From NCBI GenBank assembly GCA_036399055.1, contig DASWNX010000026.1, forward strand, positions 1 through 64,000: a stretch of DNA of 64,000 nucleotides, read 5' to 3'. Source of the DNA: Jatrophihabitans sp. GTDB taxonomy: Bacteria > Actinomycetota > Actinomycetes > Mycobacteriales > Jatrophihabitantaceae. Shown here piece by piece: positions 1 to 10,646 of the stretch. Below the pieces are notes generated by a model. It ran no database searches, had not been told where the DNA came from, and saw nothing but the letters and a program-made list of their open reading frames with translations. The stretch's first letter is position 1, and every line of letters begins with the position of its first letter. Made by a program: the position numbers and the translations under genes.

Positions 1-1
1 C

Positions 2-1381
2 CCGCTGCGCCACTACGCCTTCGACTACTGGCTGCCGCTGCCGTCCCAGCTGATCGCCCTGGTCCTTCGCTATCGGCCGGGCCTGCCCGCAGCGCTTGAG
101 CTCAACGTCGCGCTGGTCGTGCTGATGTGCGCCGGCGCCTATGCCCTGGCCCGGTCGCTGAGCGACGTGCCATGGGCGCCGGCGGTCAGCGCGGCGGCGG
201 CGCTGGTGCAGCCGGTGGTGTCGGCCTACGCCATGCAGGCCGAGAGCGCGGTCTACCTGGGGGCGTTCGCATTGCCGGCGATGGCGGCCGCCGTCTACGC
301 CCGCCGCCGGACCGCGCTGTGGGCGGTGGCCGGCGCCCTGGCCGGCCTGGCCGCGATGTCGCGCAGCGAGGGCCTGCTGCTGTGTCTCGTGCTCGGCGTG
401 GCCGCGCTGCTGTGGCGCGAGCACAGCCGCTGGCACGTGCGGTCGGGACTGCTGCTGGCCGGCTACCTGGCGGTGTCGGCGCCCTACTTGCTGACCAACC
501 TCTCCCGCTTCGGCACGCCGATCCCACCGGCCTCGGCGTCGTTTCCTTTCATCAGCTACTACGAGGACCTGTTCGCCCCGCGGATCCAGCGCTCGCCGGC
601 CGCGCTGTTCGACGGCGGCCTGGGCCGGTTCTTCCAGATCCGCGGCCACCTGATCGACCTGCAGCTCGAGGCGGCGTTCGCGGCGATGTCGCCGATCGTC
701 TCGGTGCTGGTGCTGCTGTTGATCGGCAGCATGGCGCTGCGCAGGCTCGACCGGCAGCCCGCGCGGCTGGGCCTGCTGTCGATGCTGCGTTCGGACCGGC
801 TGGTGCCGGTCGGGTTCCTGGTCGTGGTCTTCCTCTTCGACGCCCTGGTCGTGCCGGCGGTCGCCGAAGGCGGCGCCATCGTCAAGGTGATGATCACTGG
901 CGTGCCGATCCTGCTGGTGCTGGCGGTCGTCCAACTCAGCCGGTTGCGGCTGAACCCGGCCCTGACGGCGCTCTGCTGCATCACGCTGATCGGTTACCCG
1001 CTGACCTCGGTGGCCCACCACTCCCGAGCCACCATCAAGCACAACAACGACATCGGCCGGGCGGCCGCCGCGCTGGCCGCGCCGCTGCGAGCCGAAGCCG
1101 GCTGCCTCGGCCGTCCGGTGGTGTTGATGACCCGGCAGCCGTGGGAGGTCAACCAGGCCACCGGCGTCGCCACCGTCGCGCTGCCCACGGGGTCACTCGC
1201 CGAGATCCTCGAAGTCGCCCAGCGCTACGGCGTGACCGACATCGACAATCCGGCGGTCAGGCTGGACGCCCCGACCATGGCCAGGGCGCTGGCCGCGAAC
1301 GGCCCGCTCGTCCGGTCAGCGGCCTTCGGCAGCCGCAAGATCTACCGGGTCAAGGCAGCCGCCGGCAGCGCGCGCTGCTGA
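2..1381 (+). CDS. Polytopic membrane protein, GT-C glycosyltransferase-like (5' end outside window)
   Basis: The reading frame is open from the first bases of the window, so the N-terminus is missing. The visible 459 residues hold about nine to eleven hydrophobic segments joined by short Arg-rich loops. A short Ser-Arg-x-Glu loop (around AMSRSEGLL) precedes a membrane helix, as in Dol-P-sugar or ArnT-type (GT-C) transferases. The C-terminal third is soluble. This layout suggests a lipid-linked-sugar glycosyltransferase, but the catalytic first loop lies upstream, so substrate and family cannot be assigned. It converges on the methyltransferase gene. Confidence 0.6.
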   Translation, partial: PLRHYAFDYWLPLPSQLIALVLRYRPGLPAALELNVALVVLMCAGAYALARSLSDVPWAPAVSAAAALVQPVVSAYAMQAESAVYLGAFALPAMAAAVYARRRTALWAVAGALAGLAAMSRSEGLLLCLVLGVAALLWREHSRWHVRSGLLLAGYLAVSAPYLLTNLSRFGTPIPPASASFPFISYYEDLFAPRIQRSPAALFDGGLGRFFQIRGHLIDLQLEAAFAAMSPIVSVLVLLLIGSMALRRLDRQPARLGLLSMLRSDRLVPVGFLVVVFLFDALVVPAVAEGGAIVKVMITGVPILLVLAVVQLSRLRLNPALTALCCITLIGYPLTSVAHHSRATIKHNNDIGRAAAALAAPLRAEAGCLGRPVVLMTRQPWEVNQATGVATVALPTGSLAEILEVAQRYGVTDIDNPAVRLDAPTMARALAANGPLVRSAAFGSRKIYRVKAAAGSARC

Positions 1382-1422
1382 GCGCCGCCCGGCCACCGAT
1401 GCCCTCAGCCGCGTGGCTGTGG

Positions 1423-1434
1423 GGCTGCGCAGCC
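1423..1434. terminator. Palindromic hairpin between convergent genes
   Basis: A perfect 12-base palindrome (GGCTGCGCAGCC) lies in the 73-base gap between the membrane-protein gene and the convergent methyltransferase gene. It is embedded in a GTGGCTG/GGGGCTG-rich stretch. There is no T-tract, so it would be an actinobacterial-style hairpin terminator at most. Confidence 0.3.
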
Positions 1435-1454
1435 GCGGTGCTGCGTGGCTGCGA

Positions 1455-2123
1455 CTAGTCCTGCTTCGGGGTCACCACCATGAACGCCTGCGCGCCCAGC
1501 ACCCGCCAGGCCAGCGGCACCCGCAGGTAGAGCTTGACCAGGGCCGGCCCGTTCGGCAGCCGGCTCTTGGTCGTGTAGGGCAGGAACCGCGGGATGTTCT
1601 TGACCACGTCGTACCCGGTGGCCGCGAACGCCTCGAGGAGAGCGCGGTCATCGACCGGCGTGATGTGGTCGAAGAACTGCCAGTAGTCCCGCGCGCAGTA
1701 GCGGACGTTGGGCTGCAGCACCAGCAGCCGGCCACCGGGGCGCAGCACCCGGCGCACCTCGACCAGCGTCGCCAGGATCACCTCGCGCGAGACGTGCTCG
1801 AAGAAGTTGCTGATGAAGACCACGTCGATCGACTGCTCGGCGATGTCGACCATGTCATCGGAGCGCAGCACGTGCGTCTGGACGCCGCTGGCGGCCCGGA
1901 CCTTGACGTCGGGATTCAGGTCGACCGCGATCCGGCGGCCGGCCTTGATGTTGTTGATGAACTCACAGTGCCCGGCAGCCAGGTCGAGCACGACCGCGTC
2001 GGCCGGCACCCACTGCTGGAAGAAGTGCTTGCACAGCACGTCCCAGGTCTCCTGGCGCTGCTCTGACTCCTTGTCGAACCGGTTTCGGTAGAGCGCTTTA
2101 AGCCCGTTTGACTCGAGTTCCAC
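1455..2123 (-). CDS. Class I SAM-dependent methyltransferase
   Basis: The SAM-binding motif I is visible as VVLDLAAGHCEF, followed by an acidic strand end (AVDLNPD) and the post-motif SNFFEHV and LRPGGRLLVLQPN segments typical of Methyltransf_11-type enzymes. About 222 residues is normal for a single-domain methyltransferase. The substrate is unknown; the neighbouring glycosyltransferase-like gene would fit a cell-envelope glycan or lipid role, but that is inference. I chose GTG 2123. A TTG at 2159 in the same frame would add 12 residues, and neither start has a strong ribosome-binding site. The gene is divergent from leuA. Confidence 0.75.
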   Translation of the reverse strand: MELESNGLKALYRNRFDKESEQRQETWDVLCKHFFQQWVPADAVVLDLAAGHCEFINNIKAGRRIAVDLNPDVKVRAASGVQTHVLRSDDMVDIAEQSIDVVFISNFFEHVSREVILATLVEVRRVLRPGGRLLVLQPNVRYCARDYWQFFDHITPVDDRALLEAFAATGYDVVKNIPRFLPYTTKSRLPNGPALVKLYLRVPLAWRVLGAQAFMVVTPKQD

Positions 2124-2242
2124 AGGTAATCGGCCGTCTTTCGGATCGGAATTTCGCAAGCGGAGGCGAGAAGCCGGGCACCGAAATCAACGGCGCCCAC
2201 GCCCAGCAGAATAACAGCGCGGCCAGGTACGCTGGGTTCACC

Positions 2243-2293
2243 ATGCGCGCGCTGCTCCTGCTTTGCGGCCGCGACGAGGCACTGGGACGTTAG
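2243..2293 (+). CDS. leuL: leuA leader peptide with four consecutive Leu codons
   Basis: A 16-codon ORF reads M-R-A-L-L-L-L-C-G-R-D-E-A-L-G-R and ends in TAG 120 bases before the leuA start. Four adjacent Leu codons (CTG CTC CTG CTT) plus a fifth later are the hallmark of a leucine-sensing attenuator leader. Such leaders upstream of leuA are known in Actinobacteria. Ribosome stalling at the Leu run when charged tRNA-Leu is scarce would alter folding of the mRNA between here and leuA. Position, codon content and length all fit; translation is inferred. Confidence 0.75.
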   Translation: MRALLLLCGRDEALGR

Positions 2294-2307
2294 GCCGGCG
2301 CAGCTGA

Positions 2308-4185
<1,878 letters not shown>

Positions 4186-4419
4186 CTACTCGGACAAACC
4201 CGCCGGCACGTCAGCGCAATGCTGGCACTGCGGGGTTGCACTCGGCAGTGACAGCGAGTAACTGTAGAGACACGAGGCGTTTCCGACCGTTCAACAAGCA
4301 GCGGGGTGCCTAAACAGCCAGGCCTCGGAGACGTCCTCGATGTGGACCGGCCGCAGGAAACGGCCGCCGTCTCGGCTGCGGCTTGCCGGTCTGCCGAGCC
4401 GGCATCGCGGAGCCGCCCG

Positions 4420-5697
4420 TCACGCGCTCAGCGCAGCGGTGGCTCGCCGCCGTCGCCTGCGCCTAACGGCGGCTATCAGCAGGACGAGCGACAGGACACC
4501 GGACACCGCCGATCCGGCCGCCGGCAGGTAGACGCTCGGGCCCAGCTCCGCCGGCCGTGCGCCGATCCGGTACTCGCCCAGCGCCGCGTCCGGCCGGCTG
4601 GCGACCGCCACTGGGCTGGGCGGCGTCGCGCGGGCCCGCCTCAGCGCGAGCAGTGGCGCGGCGGCGTCCAGCACCGGGTTCGGACCGGTCGTGACCGCAG
4701 GGCCGGCGGCGATGGCGGCAGCCGGGTTGATCACGCCGAACCCGTACTGCGTGTCACGCCCCTTCGGCCCGCGGTCGGTGACGGTGGCCAGCAGCCGGCT
4801 CAGGATCTGGCGAGCGCTCTCGCGCGGGTGCTTGGACCAGATGAGGGCCAGCGCCGCCGAGGTCAGCGCGGTGGCGTGCGAGGTGCCGCTCTCGGCGAAT
4901 GCGGAGCCCGGCTCGCGGGTCAGCGTCGCGATGTCTCTGCCCGGCGCCGTCACGCCCAGGTAGCGATGGCGGGAAGAGAAGTCGGTGACGGCCAGCTGGG
5001 CGTTCACCGCGCCCACCGAGAGCACGCCGAGGCAGACGCCGGGCTCCTCCACCGGGCTGCCGGAGTCGGCTGAGTTGCCCGACGCGGCCACCACCAGCGC
5101 GCCCTTGCCGAGCGCGTGCAGCACCGCGTCCTGGATGTCTTGCGGGCACGGCGTGGAGTGCCGGGCCTCAAAGCGCGGACCGCCCAGGCTCATGCTGATG
5201 ATCTGCGCGCCATGGTCGGCGGCGGACCTGATCGCCTTGGAGGTGCTGTCCTCGGGTGGCTCGCCCCGCCGGATCACGTTCACCAGCGGCACTGCGACCG
5301 GCAGGATCTTCACCGCCGGCGCCAGTCCCTCGATGCCCGCGAAGCCCCTGCTGGCCGCGATCAGCGAGGCCATCGCGGTGCCGTGGGAGAACTCGGAGCG
5401 GTCATAGTCGGTGCGGCCGTCGCTGCCGTTGCCGATGAAGTCAGCGCCGGGCAGCACCTTGCCGCGCAGCTCGGGGATGTCGGCCTGCACGCCGGAGTCG
5501 ATCACCGCGACCGTGATCCCCCGGCCGTCCGCGCCCGCGGCCCACAGCGAATGGACGTCCCAGGAGTCGAACCACCATTGCGGGGCGACTGACGGGCCCG
5601 GGGCGGCCGCTGCCGGCGCCGGCAGCGTCAGCACAGCCGCCGCCGTCAGCGCCGCCGTCAGCACCGCCGTCAGCGCTGCCCCGGGCCGCCGCCTCAC
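4420..5697 (-). CDS. mycP: Mycosin-type (MycP) subtilisin-like serine protease
   Basis: A secreted, membrane-anchored subtilase of 425 residues. An Ala/Leu-rich signal peptide occupies about residues 5-35. The catalytic triad is visible as Asp in AVIDSGV, His in FSHGTAMASL and Ser in ESGTSHATALTSAAL. The chain ends in a transmembrane helix followed by a run of Arg, as in MycP proteins of type VII (ESX) secretion systems. GTG 5697 overlaps the stop of the upstream gene (GTGA), so a longer N-terminus reading through that gene is unlikely. No esx, eccB, eccC or eccD gene lies nearby, so an ESX role is inferred from family only. Confidence 0.88.
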   Translation of the reverse strand: MRRRPGAALTAVLTAALTAAAVLTLPAPAAAAPGPSVAPQWWFDSWDVHSLWAAGADGRGITVAVIDSGVQADIPELRGKVLPGADFIGNGSDGRTDYDRSEFSHGTAMASLIAASRGFAGIEGLAPAVKILPVAVPLVNVIRRGEPPEDSTSKAIRSAADHGAQIISMSLGGPRFEARHSTPCPQDIQDAVLHALGKGALVVAASGNSADSGSPVEEPGVCLGVLSVGAVNAQLAVTDFSSRHRYLGVTAPGRDIATLTREPGSAFAESGTSHATALTSAALALIWSKHPRESARQILSRLLATVTDRGPKGRDTQYGFGVINPAAAIAAGPAVTTGPNPVLDAAAPLLALRRARATPPSPVAVASRPDAALGEYRIGARPAELGPSVYLPAAGSAVSGVLSLVLLIAAVRRRRRRRATAALSA

Positions 5698-6818
5698 GAT
5701 GGGTTCCAGAACGCCTGGGCGGGACGGTCCAGAGCGATCCGCGCGCTGAGGGCGACGGTGACCTTGCCGCGCCGCTGAACCACCTGGTTCTCGAAGTCCC
5801 AGACCTTCCAGCTGCCCTGCACCGGCACTTCCGCGCGGACGCTGATCACGCCGGAGTCCGACTGCCCCAACGCGATCCGGGGGTTGACGGCGGCGATCGG
5901 CGGCGCGCTGCCGCGCAGCGAGCCGGGCACCGGCCGGTCTGACCCCGGCGCCGGGCACAACGGGTCGTTCGAGCCTGAGGTCAGGCAGTCAGCCAGCAAC
6001 CGGTCGACCGCCCGCTCGACCTGCGCGCGCAGCGCCGATGACATCGACACCCTCACCCTGGCCAGGAGCGGCGGATCGGCCAGCCGGAGGACCGGTTGAT
6101 CGGCGGCGCCGGCGGCCAAGCCGTCAGAGAGCACCTGCAACGCCGGCGGGTCAGCGGCCAGGGGCAGCGCGCCCGGAAAGAGCGCGACAGCCGCTGCGGG
6201 CAGCCTGCGGCCGGCCAGCCGCAGCCGGTCAGCGCCCGGCGCGCCGGCGGTGACGCGCACGGTGCTGGTCACCCTGCTCAGCCACCAGGACGAGCCGCGC
6301 CGCACCAGCCGCGCCGTGTCGGTGACCGATCGAGGCCCAGAGCCGAACAGCAGCCGGTAGCGCACCTCGACGGTGGCCGTGGCGCCGGCCCGGCTGGCGG
6401 GCAGCACCGAGATGTCGGCGAGCGGGGCGGCCTGCAGTTGCTGCCGCAGCACCACGCTGGTCAGCCACTGCCCGCGCGGTGGGGACGCGGCGTAGGCCAG
6501 CGCGGCCGGCGCGTCCCCGTCGGCCAGAGCCTGGAAGTAGCCGCGGGCGACTGCCTCGGGGCCCGACCGCGCGGCGTGCCGGTCGGCCGCCGACAGGCCC
6601 AGGCCGACTCCCAGCACAGCCGAGAGCAGCGCGGCCAGCGCCAACCGCCAGCTGCGAGAACGACGCCGGGCGGCAGCCGGTGGAGCGGGGGCGTGCTCAG
6701 GCAACGGCAGCGGATGCAGGTGACGGACCGGCCAGGCCGGCGGCGGAGCGGACGGATGCGAGCCCGGGACCGGCCACCGGGGCGGCTCCCCTGCCACACC
6801 CCTGCGCTCGGGGCTCAT
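5694..6818 (-). CDS. Membrane-anchored protein of unknown function upstream of mycP
   Basis: The product has 374 residues: a Pro-rich cytoplasmic N-terminus (about residues 1-52), one transmembrane helix (about 56-78, LALAALLSAVLGVGLGLSA), and a large external part. After the helix comes GPEAVARGYFQALADGD, a typical opening of an NTF2-like or conjugal-transfer TcpC-like fold. A second similar-sized module follows, suggesting two such domains. It starts 4 bases after recR and overlaps mycP by GTGA, so the two are probably co-translated. The family is not firmly recognised. Confidence 0.6.
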   Translation of the reverse strand: MSPERRGVAGEPPRWPVPGSHPSAPPPAWPVRHLHPLPLPEHAPAPPAAARRRSRSWRLALAALLSAVLGVGLGLSAADRHAARSGPEAVARGYFQALADGDAPAALAYAASPPRGQWLTSVVLRQQLQAAPLADISVLPASRAGATATVEVRYRLLFGSGPRSVTDTARLVRRGSSWWLSRVTSTVRVTAGAPGADRLRLAGRRLPAAAVALFPGALPLAADPPALQVLSDGLAAGAADQPVLRLADPPLLARVRVSMSSALRAQVERAVDRLLADCLTSGSNDPLCPAPGSDRPVPGSLRGSAPPIAAVNPRIALGQSDSGVISVRAEVPVQGSWKVWDFENQVVQRRGKVTVALSARIALDRPAQAFWNPS

Positions 6819-6821
6819 CGC

Positions 6822-7418
6822 TTACTCGACAGCCCGCCGGCCGGAGAAAGCCCGCCCGAGGGTCACCTCATCGGCGTACTCAAGGTCACCGCCCACCGGA
6901 AGGCCGCTGGCCAGCCTGCTCACGGTGACGCCCATCGGTTTGATCAGCCGGGCGAGGTAGGTGGCGGTCGCCTCGCCCTCGAGGTTCGGGTCGGTGGCCA
7001 GGATCAACTCGGTGACCGTGCCGTCGGACAGCCGCTGCAACAGCTCACGCACCCGCAAGTCGTCCGGGCCGATGCCGTCGATCGGGCTGATCGCGCCGCC
7101 CAGCACGTGATAGCGGCCCCGGAACTCCCGGGTCCGCTCCACCGCGATGACGTCCTTGGGCTCCTCGACCACGCAGATCACGGTGGGGTCCCGGCGTGGA
7201 TCGCGGCAGATCCGGCACTCGTCGGAGTTGGTGACGTTTCCGCAGACCCGGCAGAACTTCACCTCGGCCTTGACCCGGCGCAGGATCGCGGCCAGCCGGT
7301 CGACGTCCACCGACTCGGCGGCCAACAGGTGGAAGGCGATCCGCTGCGCGCTCTTGGGACCGATGCCGGGCAGCCGGCCGAGCTCGTCGATCAGATCCTG
7401 GACCGCGCCCTCGTACAT
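6822..7418 (-). CDS. recR: Recombination mediator protein RecR
   Basis: RecR helps load RecA at gaps with RecF and RecO. The 198-residue sequence shows the helix-hairpin-helix ([20 protein letters not shown]), the zinc finger (FCRVCGN and CRIC pairs), the Toprim core ([13 protein letters not shown] and [14 protein letters not shown]), and a C-terminal Walker-B-like end. The ATG at 7418 shares one base with the ybaB stop (TGATG), so ybaB and recR are translationally coupled. This dnaX-ybaB-recR order is widely conserved in bacteria. Confidence 0.97.
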   Translation of the reverse strand: MYEGAVQDLIDELGRLPGIGPKSAQRIAFHLLAAESVDVDRLAAILRRVKAEVKFCRVCGNVTNSDECRICRDPRRDPTVICVVEEPKDVIAVERTREFRGRYHVLGGAISPIDGIGPDDLRVRELLQRLSDGTVTELILATDPNLEGEATATYLARLIKPMGVTVSRLASGLPVGGDLEYADEVTLGRAFSGRRAVE

Positions 7419-7759
7419 CACAGGCCGGGGATGCCCAGCCCGCCGAGGCCGCCCACGCCACCGGTCAGCGGGCCGAGCTTGTCGGCCGCGAGCGCGCCGG
7501 CCCGCCGGGTGGCGTCCCGAACAGCGGCGACCACCAGATCCTGCAAGGTCTCGACGTCGTCCGGATCGACCGCCTTCGGGTCGATGGTGACCGCCAACAG
7601 CTCGCCGCTGCCGCTCACCTTGGCGCTGACCAGGCCGCCGCCGGCGGAGCCGTCCACCTCGGTGTCGGCCAACTCGGCCTGAGCGTCGGCAAGCTGCTGC
7701 TGCATCTTCTGCGCCTGCTTCATCAGCTGCTGCATGTTGGGCTGGCCACCTGGTCGCAC
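7418..7759 (-). CDS. ybaB: YbaB/EbfC family nucleoid-associated protein
   Basis: A small 113-residue DNA-binding protein with the characteristic Gln/Met-rich helix ([16 protein letters not shown]), a central beta sheet ([18 protein letters not shown]) and a Gly/Leu-rich tail. The family forms dimers that bind DNA and is usually encoded beside recR. I chose GTG 7759, which has a purine-rich GAAGAGA upstream; a more upstream start at 7807 would add 16 residues with no family support. Confidence 0.92.
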   Translation of the reverse strand: MRPGGQPNMQQLMKQAQKMQQQLADAQAELADTEVDGSAGGGLVSAKVSGSGELLAVTIDPKAVDPDDVETLQDLVVAAVRDATRRAGALAADKLGPLTGGVGGLGGLGIPGL

Positions 7760-7822
7760 GTCGATCTCTTCTCTGGGAGTACTCGAGCCGAACACCGGTG
7801 CTCTCACCGATTCGCCGCAAGC

Positions 7823-8344
7823 CTAACGCTCGGCACTGTCAGTTCCGCCGCCATCGAGCCGGTCGCCCAGCAGTCGCGCCAAGCCGGCGCAGGCCGCCTC
7901 GATCTGCGTCAGCGCGGCCTCGTACTCTCCCTCGTCGCCGTAGTAGGGGTCAGGCACGTCCAGCTCGCCGGCGGCGACCGCGGCCGGGTCAAAGCTGCGC
8001 AGCAGGCTGACCGAACCCGCCGCGTCAGCCGGGTCGGCGGTCAGCCGGGCCAGCTGGGCCAGCCGTGCCAGGTGGCCGGCGTCCAGCGCGATCACCAGGT
8101 CCCGGCCGGCGAAGTCCGCGGCCAGAAACTGCCTCGCGACGTGCGACGGCGCCGGGTAGCCGCGTCGGGACAGCGCCTGTCGAGCCCGCGGGTCCATGTC
8201 CTTGCCGGCGTTCCAGGGGGCGGTGCCGGCGCTGTCGATGACCACCTGGTCAGCGTGTCCGGCCTCGGCCAGCCGGGCTCGCAACACCACCTCGGCGGTG
8301 GGCGATCGGCAGATGTTGCCGGTGCAGACGAAGCAGATCCTCAA
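7823..8344 (-). CDS. Low-molecular-weight protein-tyrosine-phosphatase
   Basis: The 173-residue protein opens with the catalytic P-loop CTGNICRS (C-x5-R-S) and carries the general-acid loop DPYYGD near residue 140, both diagnostic of LMW-PTPs. These enzymes remove phosphate from tyrosine or arginine residues. It sits between dnaX and ybaB on the same strand with short gaps, so it is probably transcribed with them. Its target is unknown. Confidence 0.92.
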   Translation of the reverse strand: MRICFVCTGNICRSPTAEVVLRARLAEAGHADQVVIDSAGTAPWNAGKDMDPRARQALSRRGYPAPSHVARQFLAADFAGRDLVIALDAGHLARLAQLARLTADPADAAGSVSLLRSFDPAAVAAGELDVPDPYYGDEGEYEAALTQIEAACAGLARLLGDRLDGGGTDSAER

Positions 8345-8365
8345 GGGTGTGCCGACCCCTGGCGG

Positions 8366-10594
8366 TCAGGGAGCATCGATCGGACGCGCGCCCAGGCTGG
8401 TCTGCAACAGCTCGAGGGCGGCAGCCTCGGCGTCGCCGCCGGCACGCCGCGAGCCGTGCACCTCGTCGGACTCCTCGTCCACGCCGTCGTCGTCGACAGC
8501 CGGTGGCTGCGTCTGGGCAGCCGCCTCTGAAGGCGCGGCAGGAGCGGCAGGAGCCGTGCGCGCCGGACGGCCGGCACGCTCGGGCCGGGTTCGCGGCGCC
8601 GGCTCGGGCGCCTGCTCGCTTCCGGCCGCAGGCTCCTCCGAAGCCCGGGCGCTGGCGCCGTTGACAGACTCGCCAGGAGAAGGCGCGCCATTGGAAGGCG
8701 CCGCCGAAGTGATCACGAGCTGCCAGTGGCCGAAGACCACCGACTGCAGAACCTCCCGCAGGACAGACAGGTTGCTCTCGTCAGCGATGCGACGGGCCAG
8801 CCCCGCCGGCGCGAGCAGGGTGACCACCTCGCCCTCGACGGAGGCGATCACCACCTCGTTCATCATCGCCCACTTGACCCTGCTCCGGTCCCGCAGCGCG
8901 GTCAGCACCTCCGGCCACAGCTGCCGTAACGCGTTGGAGTCCGGTGCCGCGTCTTGCACGGCCGGCTCGGCCACCACGGCGAGAACCGGCTCGGGCGCGG
9001 CCGGCTCGCTCGCGACCGCGCCCTGTTCTATCCCGGCAGTCGTACTGGGGACGGGCTGCTCGATTGACTGCTCAGGCACGGGGGCGGACTGCTCAGGTGC
9101 GGGAGCGGACTGCGCGGGCGCTGTCTGCGCGGGCGCGGACTGCTCGGGAGCTGACTGCTTAGGCGCGGGCTGCTCGGGCGCTGACTGGTCAAGCGCGGGA
9201 GCTGACGGCGCTGGCGCGGGCGCGGGAGCTGACGGCGCCCGCTCGGGCGCTGACTGCTCAAGCGCAGGAGCTGACGGCGCTGGCGCGGGCGCGGGAGCTG
9301 ACGGCGCCGCCCTCGGCCCCGCTCGCGGTGGCTCGGCCTTACCTAGCTCGGCGTTCGGCGGCTGCTGGGCGGCTGACGCACGCGCGAGCGCAGGCGCCGC
9401 TGCCGGCTCGGCCTTGGCGGCGGACGGAACCGCCATCCCCTGCCGCCGCTCCAGCCGTTCCAGCCGCTGCAGCAACGCCGCCGAGTCCGAGGAGGCGTCG
9501 GGCAGCAGCATCCGGGCTGACAGCAGCTCGAGCATCAGCCTGGGCGAGGTGGTGCCCCGCATGTCGGTCAACGTGGTGTGGGTGATGTCGGCGAACCTGA
9601 CCAGGGTGGCCACCCCGATCCGGCGGGACTGGTCGGTCATCCGCAGCGCCTGGTCACCGGCGTAGTCGATGAGGCCCTTGTCCACCGCGTCGGGCACCGC
9701 GTCCAGCACGATCAGGTCCCGAAAGCGGTCCAGCAGGTCGGCTGCGAACCGGCGCGGGTCGTGGCCGGCCTCGACCACCCGGTCGATGGTGGCGTACACC
9801 CCGGCCGCGTCGCCGACGGCCAGCGAGTCGGTCATGTCATCGAGCAGCGCGGAGTCGGTGACGCCGAGCAACCCGACCGCCCGGGCGTAGGTCACGCCCT
9901 CGGCGCCGGCCCCGGACAGCAGCTGGTCCAGCACCGACAGCGCGTCCCGGGCCGAGCCCGCGCCGGCCCGCACCACCAGCGGGAACACCGTCGGCTCGAC
10001 GGTCACCTGCTCGAACTGGCAGATCCGTTCCAGATGCGCCCGCAGCACCGACGGCGGGATCAGCCGGAACGGGTAGTGGTGGGTGCGCGAGCGGATCGTC
10101 TGCAGCACCTTGTCCGGCTCGGTGGTGGCGAAGATGAAGACCAGGAAATCCGGCGGCTCCTCGACCAGCTTCAGCAGCGCGTTGAAGCCCTGGTTGGTGA
10201 CCATGTGCGCTTCGTCGATGATGTAGACCTTGTAGCGGTCGCGCACCGGCGCGTAGTAGGCCCGCTCCCGCAGGTCACGGGCGTCCTCGACGCCGCCATG
10301 GCTGGCCGCGTCGATCTCGATCACGTCGATCGAGCCCGGGCCGTTGGGCGCGAGCTCCACGCAGGACGAGCACACCCCGCACGGGGTCGGCGTCGGGCCC
10401 TGCTCGCAGTTCAGCGACCGGGCCAGGATCCGGGCGCTGGAGGTCTTGCCACAGCCCCGGGGGCCTGAGAACAGGTACGCGTGATTGATCCGGCCGGCCG
10501 TCAACGCCTGGATCAGCGGTGCCGTCACATGCTCCTGGCCGATCACCTCGGAGAAGTCGGCCGAGCGGTACTTTCGATACAACGCCAATGCCAC
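8366..10594 (-). CDS. dnaX: DNA polymerase III subunit gamma/tau
   Basis: The clamp-loader ATPase subunit. Residues 1-240 hold the AAA+ module with Walker A GPRGCGKTSSA (44-54), zinc Cys at 63, 72, 75 and 78, and the Walker B region IIDEAHM. The collar domain follows to about residue 360. Then comes a long Ala/Pro/Gln/Ser-rich linker with internal duplications, and a C-terminal tau-like domain (LRQLWPEVLTALRDRSRV). The start is GTG 10594, and 742 residues is within the actinobacterial range. It heads the LMW-PTP, ybaB, recR operon. Confidence 0.96.
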   Translation of the reverse strand: MALALYRKYRSADFSEVIGQEHVTAPLIQALTAGRINHAYLFSGPRGCGKTSSARILARSLNCEQGPTPTPCGVCSSCVELAPNGPGSIDVIEIDAASHGGVEDARDLRERAYYAPVRDRYKVYIIDEAHMVTNQGFNALLKLVEEPPDFLVFIFATTEPDKVLQTIRSRTHHYPFRLIPPSVLRAHLERICQFEQVTVEPTVFPLVVRAGAGSARDALSVLDQLLSGAGAEGVTYARAVGLLGVTDSALLDDMTDSLAVGDAAGVYATIDRVVEAGHDPRRFAADLLDRFRDLIVLDAVPDAVDKGLIDYAGDQALRMTDQSRRIGVATLVRFADITHTTLTDMRGTTSPRLMLELLSARMLLPDASSDSAALLQRLERLERRQGMAVPSAAKAEPAAAPALARASAAQQPPNAELGKAEPPRAGPRAAPSAPAPAPAPSAPALEQSAPERAPSAPAPAPAPSAPALDQSAPEQPAPKQSAPEQSAPAQTAPAQSAPAPEQSAPVPEQSIEQPVPSTTAGIEQGAVASEPAAPEPVLAVVAEPAVQDAAPDSNALRQLWPEVLTALRDRSRVKWAMMNEVVIASVEGEVVTLLAPAGLARRIADESNLSVLREVLQSVVFGHWQLVITSAAPSNGAPSPGESVNGASARASEEPAAGSEQAPEPAPRTRPERAGRPARTAPAAPAAPSEAAAQTQPPAVDDDGVDEESDEVHGSRRAGGDAEAAALELLQTSLGARPIDAP
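9173..9308. repeat. Two 67-base near-identical copies within dnaX
   Basis: Positions 9173-9239 and 9242-9308 are nearly identical, with a 69-base period, and encode a 23-residue Ala/Pro-rich unit of the tau linker. Shorter degenerate Gln-Ser-Ala-Pro units continue on the low-coordinate side to about 9060. The duplication keeps the frame, so it changes only linker length. Confidence 0.85.
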
Positions 10595-10646
10595 CGGGCA
10601 ACCCTACCGTCAGCCCTGGGCCGCCGAAGCCGCCTCGGCGCCGAGA

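Noticed and set aside
5698..5958. Longer mycosin reading frame
   Set aside because: The added 87 residues read out of frame through the upstream gene and lack signal-peptide character; GTG 5697 begins a proper signal peptide.
6096..7682. Long plus-strand ORF opposite the recR region
   Set aside because: It is antisense to recR, ybaB and the mycP partner gene, all of which have clear family signatures. The composition (Arg/Gly/Pro-rich) is typical of GC-rich shadow frames.
8196..9665. 489-codon plus-strand ORF opposite dnaX
   Set aside because: Its Ser/Gly/Ala/Asp repeats are the reverse complement of the dnaX linker duplications.
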